A DNA stretch of 64,000 bases from the NCBI GenBank assembly GCA_964550175.1, contig CAZJXP010000001.1, forward strand, positions 372,001 through 436,000, given 5' to 3'. The position numbers and the translations under genes are program-made. The DNA is from DSQK01 sp964550175 (GTDB taxonomy: Archaea; Nanobdellota; Nanobdellia; Woesearchaeales; ARS49). This document shows, one piece after another, positions 58,058 to 64,000 of the stretch. Position 1 is the first letter of the stretch. Every line of letters starts with the position of its first letter. Below the pieces are notes generated by a model that saw only the letters and a list, made by a program, of their open reading frames with translations, was not told the origin of the DNA and made no database searches.

Positions 58058-58830
58058 TAGTTCATGAACACGTTGTTCGCAGTCTCTTCGACATCAAACT
58101 TTTTCTTGCTCGCGATGAACTTCACGCTTTCGAGCACGTTCATCGGCTCATTCCGCTCCATCGCGACGTGAGACAGCCACGGACTGTCGGTTTCCGTCAA
58201 TAACTGGTTGACATTCATCTCGTCGACAACCATACCAAAGTGCTGCAAGCGAACGCAAACGGGCGGGATGCTCAGCGTGTACCCGAGCTCGTTCGCTTTT
58301 CGCACCAAGGATTTTTTCCCGCCGAAACAGTGCAACACCACATTCTTGTTCGTGCTGGACTGCAGAAGCTCAAGCGTTTCAGCTTCGGCACCGCGGGTGT
58401 GCACGATGATAGGCTTCTTGATTTTCTCGGACAATGCCATGATCTTCTTGAAATTCTCGACCTGCTGCTTGCGCAACAAAACGTCCGTCACGTGCTTGAA
58501 CTCAAGCCCAACTTCGCCGATCGCGAGAATGTTATTTTTTTGTGACTTCATGAACTCCAACTCTTCGTCGAAGTTCCAAGGATGCGTCGCCGGAACGAGC
58601 CCAGTTTCCGTCTCGAGAAGGCCAATCGCGTCCGTCGGATAGGCGCCTAACGCGACTTTGATTATGTCGTGCTGTTTTGCTAATGCAAGAATTTCCCGAT
58701 TGTTCGCGGGATTGACGCCGTTGCAAATAATTGCCTTCACGCCAGCGGCCTTAGCTCGTTCCAACACGGCAGGTAAATCGTGCGCGAACTTCGCGTCAGT
58801 GAGATGGGCGTGGACGTCAACGAGTAGCAT
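58039..58830 (-). CDS. tatD: TatD-family metal-dependent hydrolase
   Basis: It has 263 residues starting MLLVDVHAHLTDAKF, with metal ligands in VDVHAHL, GEVGLEF, IVHTRG, LHCFGG and LTETDSPWL. TatD proteins are 3'-5' deoxyribonucleases in repair and RNA/DNA clean-up. Start 58830 is the family start, 16 bases after the 3' end of tRNA-Arg, so the two are probably co-transcribed. Confidence 0.92.
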   Translation of the reverse strand: MLLVDVHAHLTDAKFAHDLPAVLERAKAAGVKAIICNGVNPANNREILALAKQHDIIKVALGAYPTDAIGLLETETGLVPATHPWNFDEELEFMKSQKNNILAIGEVGLEFKHVTDVLLRKQQVENFKKIMALSEKIKKPIIVHTRGAEAETLELLQSSTNKNVVLHCFGGKKSLVRKANELGYTLSIPPVCVRLQHFGMVVDEMNVNQLLTETDSPWLSHVAMERNEPMNVLESVKFIASKKKFDVEETANNVFMNYQRLFL

Positions 58831-58846
58831 AGTCTTTTTTCCAGTA

Positions 58847-58920
58847 CGCCCCAACCGGGATTTGAACCCGGACTGCAGCCTTCGGAGGGCTAAGTACTAT
58901 CCAGGTTATACTATTAGGGC
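58847..58920 (-). tRNA. tRNA-Arg(CCG)
   Basis: The acceptor GCCCTAA pairs with TTGGGGC (one G-U); the anticodon arm is TAGCC-CTCCGAA-GGCTG with anticodon CCG; the T arm is CCGGG-TTCAAAT-CCCGG; the discriminator is G. No CCA. A TATA (TTTTTAAAG on the minus strand, about 58944-58953) lies 24-33 bp upstream. Confidence 0.95.
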
Positions 58921-58958
58921 ACTTAAGAATTCTTCCTTGAACCGCTTTAAAAACTTAG

Positions 58959-59963
58959 CTACTTCTGAAAAACGCTTGCGACCATCAGCGGAAACAGGAT
59001 CGTGGCGTCGCCAAAGACCTTCACGTGCTGGGCGTCAACGGAAATCTTGCCCCATGAGACCGCTTCTTCCGGCTCGGCGCCAGAATCGCTTCCATCGTAT
59101 TCAACCGCGGTGTTGACGTAGACGGCGTACTTCGCCCCCTCTCGGAACATGTTCGCGTTGCAGAGCATGTGCTTCACCAAGCCAGCCCCTAAAACAATAA
59201 TTCCCGTCTCCTTCGCGTCAATCGCCAAATCATTGAGCTTCGACGCGTCCTCGGAAATTTCGAGCTTGAACTCCGGATGGTTGACGCGGTAAAAATAGAT
59301 GATGTCACCGATGCTCCCATCAGTTATTGCGTGAGAAAAAACGGGAATCTGGTGCTTGTGCGCCCAGTAATAGATGCTTTCCGGATTGTTGATTTTCTCG
59401 CCGAGCTTCCAGATGAGCTCGGACGGCGTCAGCAATTGGCCCGTTCTTTTCTGGCGCGCGAGGAACTCGTTCAATATCGGAGTGAGAAAATCCTCAAACG
59501 CGCAATACCGGTCGTTCGGAACAAAGATGTTGCCGCTACGGTTGATGCCTTTTTCGCGCAACGCGGCGCCTTTCGCGCGGAAATCCCCCAGCAAAAACGG
59601 CTTCAGGCATTTGATTATGTCCTCTTCTATGCCGCCGGCGGTCGAAACAAGCACGTCAACTTCTTTATTTTTTGCAAGATGCAGAATCGATTCACGCACG
59701 CCTGATGTGACCATGTTGCTCGTATAACCAAGGAACACGCGGCAACCTGTCTTGCGCGCCGCACGCATGCTCTTGATAATCTGAACGGCCTTTGCCAAAT
59801 GCGTGGCCTGAAATCCGGTCGTGCCGGCAGCCGAGATGAACGCGTTGATGTCGAACGGCTTCGAAAAGTCAAGCCCTTTGATGACGGCTTCTTGCGACGA
59901 GTCTTTCGACTCCTTGAAGATGGATTGCTTTGCCTTTTTGAGCTTCTCGGGTGAAATTCCCAT
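58959..59963 (-). CDS. dys: Deoxyhypusine synthase
   Basis: It transfers the aminobutyl group of spermidine to Lys36 of aIF5A. NAD-binding regions (VFLGYTSNMVTSG; STAGGIEEDIIKCL) and the catalytic-lysine motif EAVSWGKI near residue 308 are intact; 334 residues, normal length. Hypusine formation is essential in archaea. A TATA-like TATAAAT lies about 25 bp upstream. Confidence 0.96.
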   Translation of the reverse strand: MGISPEKLKKAKQSIFKESKDSSQEAVIKGLDFSKPFDINAFISAAGTTGFQATHLAKAVQIIKSMRAARKTGCRVFLGYTSNMVTSGVRESILHLAKNKEVDVLVSTAGGIEEDIIKCLKPFLLGDFRAKGAALREKGINRSGNIFVPNDRYCAFEDFLTPILNEFLARQKRTGQLLTPSELIWKLGEKINNPESIYYWAHKHQIPVFSHAITDGSIGDIIYFYRVNHPEFKLEISEDASKLNDLAIDAKETGIIVLGAGLVKHMLCNANMFREGAKYAVYVNTAVEYDGSDSGAEPEEAVSWGKISVDAQHVKVFGDATILFPLMVASVFQK

Positions 59964-60018
59964 ACCGTCGAGAAACAGGAACGGCCTTTATAAATATTAG
60001 CTTCTGTAGTATATAGGT

Positions 60019-60966
60019 CTAGAACAGGCGCCGGATTTCAATCGCAAGGAACGCCGCATACAGCCCGAGCAGCAACACTCCGTGCTTCCAGGTCATTGAT
60101 TTTCGGTGCACTAACCCAATCACGATAGTCAAGGCTGCGATCAAGAACACGACCGCGTTGATGATTTCGGACGGATTAATCTGAATCGGGTGCAACAACC
60201 CAACGAGCCCGAACAGTAACAAAAATTCAAGCGTGACGCTGCCAAGCACATCGCCGACCCCGACCTCCTGATGGCCGCGCAGCATGCTTCGCAACCCAAC
60301 GGCAAAATCAGGCAATGCCCCGGCGAACGCGATGACCGTCAATGAAATGAAATATGCTGGAATGTTCGCGATGCCCGCAATATTCACCGCGCTGAACACC
60401 AGCCAACGTCCGGCAATCAGGATGGCGACGAGACTGAGCATGAAAATGACGGCATCCTTGGCGATCGTCTTGACTAGCACGTACTTCTTCAACGCGTTCG
60501 ATTTACTCTCACGATGCCACAGGAACCCCAAGTAAATCATGTACAGACTGATGAGAATAATGCCATCCACTTGCCCGAGCTCGCCGTCCCACAGCATCAA
60601 CGCGAACGGAACTAACAGCATAAGTCCGAGCATCAGCACGCTCTTGCCGAGCAACGGGCAGTCCAGCTTCACTTTCTTGCCGACGATCGCAAGCACACCG
60701 AGCACGAGCGTCAAGTGCACCAAGTTCGTGCCGAGAATCGTGCCGAACAAAATCTCATCCCGGCCGATCATTAAGCCCGTTATCGAAGCAATGATTTCGG
60801 GCATGCTCGCGGCGAGCGCAACGACAATGAACCCAGCAAGCACATCGGACAGGCCGAGCTTGCGGGCGTACCTCGCGATGCCGTACACGACCAAATCAGC
60901 CCCTTTAAAAACGAGCGTTATGCTGATGAGCAACACGAACACGTTGAACAGCAGTGGATCAAGCAT
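60019..60966 (-). CDS. Sodium/calcium exchanger family protein
   Basis: It has 315 residues, ten TM helices in two repeats. The alpha-1 motif reads ALAASMPEIIASITG and the alpha-2 motif AFAGALPDFAVGLRS, which keep the acidic residue after Pro but lack the usual GTS. Start 60966 is preferred over 60984 because the TATA-like ATTAAAAGC near 60988 would be only about 10 bp from the latter. Confidence 0.88.
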   Translation of the reverse strand: MLDPLLFNVFVLLISITLVFKGADLVVYGIARYARKLGLSDVLAGFIVVALAASMPEIIASITGLMIGRDEILFGTILGTNLVHLTLVLGVLAIVGKKVKLDCPLLGKSVLMLGLMLLVPFALMLWDGELGQVDGIILISLYMIYLGFLWHRESKSNALKKYVLVKTIAKDAVIFMLSLVAILIAGRWLVFSAVNIAGIANIPAYFISLTVIAFAGALPDFAVGLRSMLRGHQEVGVGDVLGSVTLEFLLLFGLVGLLHPIQINPSEIINAVVFLIAALTIVIGLVHRKSMTWKHGVLLLGLYAAFLAIEIRRLF

Positions 60967-61107
60967 GAAGGAATTCTCGTGCATAAGCTTTTAATCCTTG
61001 ATGACTACCCTTGAGTGCGTAAACATTTTAAATATCGACATCCAAGGAGCGAATACTTTAAATATGGATAGGGGCGCGCAATAGACACGAATACTAAAGG
61101 TGACAAC

Positions 61108-61512
61108 ATGCCAATAATCTCATTCGGGTTCACAAAAATCAGCGGCGAACGCAAAGAACAGAAATCAGGCCAATTGAACATCAAGAACGGCATCGTCCTC
61201 AAAGACGCCATCAAGACCAAATTCACCATCGGACCGCAAAGCCAAGACGTCTTGCGCGTGCTGTTCGAGTTCACGAGCAAATACGACCCGAACCGAGGAA
61301 GCATCACCTTGGAAGGGGAAGTGCTCCATTTGGACAAGCCAGAGAAAATCGAAGCGCTCGCAAAGGCCTGGCAGAAAGAAAAGAAATTGCCGAAGGACGA
61401 TGCCCGCGTATTCATCAACCATATCCTATCGAAATGCAACATTGAGGCAATCCTGCTCAGCCGGGAACTCAACCTGCCCTCGCCGATCGAGCTACCGCGA
61501 ATTTCCACATAA
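61108..61512 (+). CDS. Conserved hypothetical protein, possible SecB-like fold
   Basis: It has 134 residues. The strands LRVLFEFTSKYDPNRGSITLEGEVLHLD form an antiparallel sheet, and two helices follow; this resembles archaeal SecB-fold proteins, but the match is by pattern only. A strong upstream TATA (CTTTAAATATG, about 61058-61068) suggests real expression. It lies six bases before cdc48 and is in the same operon. Confidence 0.55.
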   Translation: MPIISFGFTKISGERKEQKSGQLNIKNGIVLKDAIKTKFTIGPQSQDVLRVLFEFTSKYDPNRGSITLEGEVLHLDKPEKIEALAKAWQKEKKLPKDDARVFINHILSKCNIEAILLSRELNLPSPIELPRIST

Positions 61513-61517
61513 TTCTC

Positions 61518-63800
61518 ATGCCTGAACCAAAAGACATTCGGTTAAAGGTCACGGAAGCCATCCAGGACGACGTCAATAAAGGGATTGTCCGCATCGATTC
61601 GGGATTCATGCACCGCGTCGACGTGCGACCCGGAGACATCGTCGAAATCGAGGGCGAACGGAAGACCGTAGCGTTAGTGGATCGAGCCTATCCGAGCGAT
61701 ATCGGACAGGACTTCATCCGCATGGACAATCTCAGCCGAAAGAACGCCCGCACCAGCATCGGCGACCAAGTCATCGTCCGCAAGGCCGAAGTCAAGGAAG
61801 CGAAAAAAGTCATCATCGCCCCCGCGAAAGAAGGGATTGTTGTCAAAGCTTCGCCTGGCATCTTCAAGCAAGGACTTCTTGGACGAGCAGTTGTCAAAGG
61901 AGACATAATTTCTCTCGGTGGCGCAAGACGCAGACGAACGGCGATGACCGGCAACCCGCTCTTCGACGCTATGTTCCCCCTGATGGACGAAAACTCATTG
62001 ATGGGACTCGGATTCGGAGATTTGCGATTCATCGTTGTCGAAACAAACCCGAAACAAGCCGTCATCATCACCGATACGACGGAAATCCAGCTCAACCCCG
62101 AAGCCGTCGAAGTCAAGGAAGAAACGACGCCCGACATCGCCTACGAAGACATCGGCGGACTCGAAGACGAAATCAAGAAAGTCCGAGAAATGGTCGAGCT
62201 GCCGTTGAAACACCCCGAAATCTTCGAACGATTGGGCATCGAACCGCCGAAAGGAGTATTATTGCACGGCCCGCCAGGAACGGGAAAAACGCTCCTCGCG
62301 AAGGCTGTCGCGAACGAAACGAATTCTCATTTCGTATTAATCAACGGACCGGAAATCATGTCCAAATACTACGGCCAATCTGAAGAGAATTTGCGAAAGA
62401 AGTTCGAAGAAGCCGAAAAGAATGCCCCTAGCATCATCTTCATCGACGAAATCGACGCCATCGCGTCCAAGCGCGAGGAAACCCGCGGCGAAGTGGAACG
62501 ACGCGTCGTCGCGCAAATGCTCGCCCTCATGGACGGACTGAAGTCGCGAGGACGTGTTGTGGTCATCGCGGCCACGAACGTGCCGAATATCCTCGACCCG
62601 GCGCTGCGAAGACCCGGCAGATTCGACCGAGAACTTGAAATCGGCGTCCCGAACAAAGAAGGCCGGCTCAACATCCTCAAAATCCACACGCGAAACATGC
62701 CCATGGACAAGGACGTCAACCTCTCCGAAATCGCGACCATCACGCACGGATTTGTCGGAGCAGACCTGGCAAGCCTGGCGAAAGAATCCGCCATGATTGT
62801 CTTGCGACGCGTGCTTCCTGATTTGAAATACGACGCGGAAGAGGCAATTCCGAAAGAAATTCTCGAACGGTTGCAAATCGCGAAGAAGGACTTCAAGGAA
62901 GCCCTCAAAGTGGTGCGACCCTCCGCGTTGCGCGAAGTCATGATCGAAGTGCCAACGACCAAATGGGAAGACGTTGGCGGACTCACCAGCATCAAACAGG
63001 AATTGCTCGAAGCCGTCGAATGGCCATTGAAACATCCGCAAGCGTTCAAACGGCTGGGCGTCCGACCGCCGAAAGGAATTCTGCTCTACGGGCCTCCAGG
63101 CACGGGAAAGACGTTGCTCGCGAAGGCCGTCGCGCACGAAAGCGAAGCCAACTTTATCTCAATCAAAGGACCAGAACTACTTAGCAAATGGGTCGGCGAA
63201 AGCGAAAAGGCCGTGCGAGAAATCTTCAAGAAAGCACGTCAAGCTTCGCCCGTTATCATCTTCTTCGACGAGCTCGACAGCCTCGCGCCGAAGCGCTCCG
63301 GTTCCGATCACTCGGGTTCCGAACGCGTCGTCAACCAACTGCTCACCGAAATCGACGGATTGGAAGCGCTGCACGACGTCGTCATCATCGGCGCAACCAA
63401 CAGGCCGGACATTTTGGATACCGCGCTGTTGCGACCGGGCAGATTCGACCGCATCATCATGGCCCCCGTGCCCGACAAGGCCGTCCGCATGGAAATCTTC
63501 AAGATCCACACCAAGAACATGCCGCTCATGAAGGGCGTGAAGCTCGAAGAGTTTGCCGAACGCACCGAAGGATACGTCGGAGCCGACATCGAAAGCATCT
63601 GCCGCGAAGCGGCCATCATGGCGCTGCGCGAGAACATGAACGCGAAAGAAGTCGGCAAGGAGCATTTCGAGAAAGCGCTCAAGAAAGTCCGGCCGAGCGT
63701 CACAAAAGACATCGAAAAGGCGTACAAGGACATGCAGGACCAGTTCACTCAAGCTCGCGCGAAAGAAATGCAGGAAGAGAAACCGGTTTACTTTGGGTAG
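61518..63800 (+). CDS. cdc48: CDC48/VAT AAA+ ATPase
   Basis: It unfolds ubiquitin-like or tagged proteins for the proteasome. It has 760 residues: the N domain (about 1-190), D1 with GPPGTGKT (about 251-258) and IIFIDEID, and D2 with GPPGTGKT (about 525-532) and IIFFDELD. Both rings look active, including arginine fingers. It ends EKPVYFG. Confidence 0.97.
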   Translation: MPEPKDIRLKVTEAIQDDVNKGIVRIDSGFMHRVDVRPGDIVEIEGERKTVALVDRAYPSDIGQDFIRMDNLSRKNARTSIGDQVIVRKAEVKEAKKVIIAPAKEGIVVKASPGIFKQGLLGRAVVKGDIISLGGARRRRTAMTGNPLFDAMFPLMDENSLMGLGFGDLRFIVVETNPKQAVIITDTTEIQLNPEAVEVKEETTPDIAYEDIGGLEDEIKKVREMVELPLKHPEIFERLGIEPPKGVLLHGPPGTGKTLLAKAVANETNSHFVLINGPEIMSKYYGQSEENLRKKFEEAEKNAPSIIFIDEIDAIASKREETRGEVERRVVAQMLALMDGLKSRGRVVVIAATNVPNILDPALRRPGRFDRELEIGVPNKEGRLNILKIHTRNMPMDKDVNLSEIATITHGFVGADLASLAKESAMIVLRRVLPDLKYDAEEAIPKEILERLQIAKKDFKEALKVVRPSALREVMIEVPTTKWEDVGGLTSIKQELLEAVEWPLKHPQAFKRLGVRPPKGILLYGPPGTGKTLLAKAVAHESEANFISIKGPELLSKWVGESEKAVREIFKKARQASPVIIFFDELDSLAPKRSGSDHSGSERVVNQLLTEIDGLEALHDVVIIGATNRPDILDTALLRPGRFDRIIMAPVPDKAVRMEIFKIHTKNMPLMKGVKLEEFAERTEGYVGADIESICREAAIMALRENMNAKEVGKEHFEKALKKVRPSVTKDIEKAYKDMQDQFTQARAKEMQEEKPVYFG

Positions 63801-63815
63801 ATAATTTACGATAAC

Positions 63816-63905
63816 AACGCTACGACAAATATCGCCAGGGTGCAACGTTCAGGGGGAGCTGCCTGCCGTACACTTTTTACCGGCGATATTGGACGTAGCT
63901 TAGTT
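63816..63905. repeat. Dispersed repeat, copy 9, two inverted halves
   Basis: CTACGACAAATATCGCC (63820-63836) pairs at 15 of 17 places with GGCGATATTGGACGTAG (63882-63898). The right half has the complete CTTTTTACCGG end; in the left half TAAAAAG has decayed to AGGG. Here the conserved ends face inward, opposite to copy 5. Confidence 0.8.
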
Positions 63906-63940
63906 CGAGACAAAGTCAAATATTTACAACGAGGATCAAC

Positions 63941-64000
63941 ATGGAACGTGACAACCTTATCAGCGAAATCCAGCAGTTCGACGAAGAAATGGGGCGCGAG
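63941..64000 (+). CDS. Unknown protein, 5' end only
   Basis: An ATG at 63941, preceded by GAGGATC, opens a frame running off the window (MERDNLISEIQQFDEEMGRE). The start looks soluble and acidic. Too short to classify. Confidence 0.5.
   Translation, partial: MERDNLISEIQQFDEEMGRE

Noticed and set aside
4008..63905. CRISPR array or integron attC sites as explanation of the repeats
   Set aside because: The copies are kilobases apart with no regular spacers, no cas genes or integrase are present, and the ends lack the attC core motifs.

Overview
This window is a gene-dense stretch of an archaeal chromosome. The evidence is archaeal/eukaryal-type information-processing genes (uL1, P0/L10, P1/L12, eL40, eL43, eS24, eS31, Rpo7, Spt4, Rpo12, aIF5A, aIF5B, aRF1, deoxyhypusine synthase, Orc1/Cdc6, SMC, CDC48, prefoldin beta), TATA boxes about 25 bp before leaderless starts, tRNAs without encoded CCA, and a tRNA intron with a bulge-helix-bulge. 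Several orphan families resemble those of DPANN genomes (surface proteins, the small acidic protein at 55.6-56.0 kb), so a DPANN-type archaeon is my best guess, but no rRNA gene is present and the phylum cannot be fixed by reading alone. Coding sequence is rich in C/G-ending codons and uses CGN (including CGA) rather than AGR for arginine.

Layout. 0-4 kb: tail of an unknown gene, then uL1-L10-L12, a coiled-coil protein and a small orphan. 4-8.2 kb, mostly minus strand: two lipoproteins, a membrane protein, the conserved eS31-eS24-Spt4-Rpo7-PIN cluster and an antiporter-like protein. 8.3-16.5 kb: CCA-adding enzyme, DedA, NurA, PEP synthase, tRNA G10 methyltransferase. 17-25 kb: winged-helix regulator, PIN protein, TrmJ-like methylase, site-2 protease, aIF5A-eL40, SprT-like peptidase-aRF1, cupin, surface protein. 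25-32 kb: tRNA-Pro(UGG)-eL43-Rpo12-prefoldin-UPF0147, MscS-like channel, DRG GTPase-KsgA-PUA, aIF5B. 32-40 kb: surface protein, GNAT, AlaRS, NreA, dehydrogenase, DHH phosphoesterase. 40-49 kb: tRNA-Gly, a PIG-L/membrane/GT4 operon, Orc1/Cdc6, SerRS, intron-containing tRNA-Ser(GCU) behind a LAGLIDADG endonuclease, initiator tRNA, HAD protein. 49-64 kb: transglutaminase-like protein, RNase HII, SMC, phosphoesterase, tRNA-Val, tRNA-Pro(CGG) with a pair of double-stranded-beta-helix oxygenase-like proteins, TatD, tRNA-Arg, deoxyhypusine synthase, cation exchanger, CDC48.

How genes work together: aIF5A and deoxyhypusine synthase form the hypusine pathway; CCA-adding enzyme, TrmG10, TrmJ-like protein and AlaRS/SerRS serve the tRNAs; RNase HII, NurA, NreA, SMC and Orc1/Cdc6 serve replication and repair.

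The most unusual signal is a dispersed intergenic repeat family, about 75-90 bp, found at nine places, with a core resembling CTACGTCCAAT then GCCGGTAAAAAGTT. Several copies are bounded by self-complementary ends and have internal stems whose sequence differs between copies while pairing is kept. Two copies carry an added block of about 90-100 bp that folds into the same layered hairpin from different sequence, suggesting a structured RNA. Other notable points are tRNA genes followed within 0-16 bases by start codons, a hairpin that copies the first 12 bases of tRNA-Pro, and an endonuclease gene joined to an intron-bearing tRNA-Ser.
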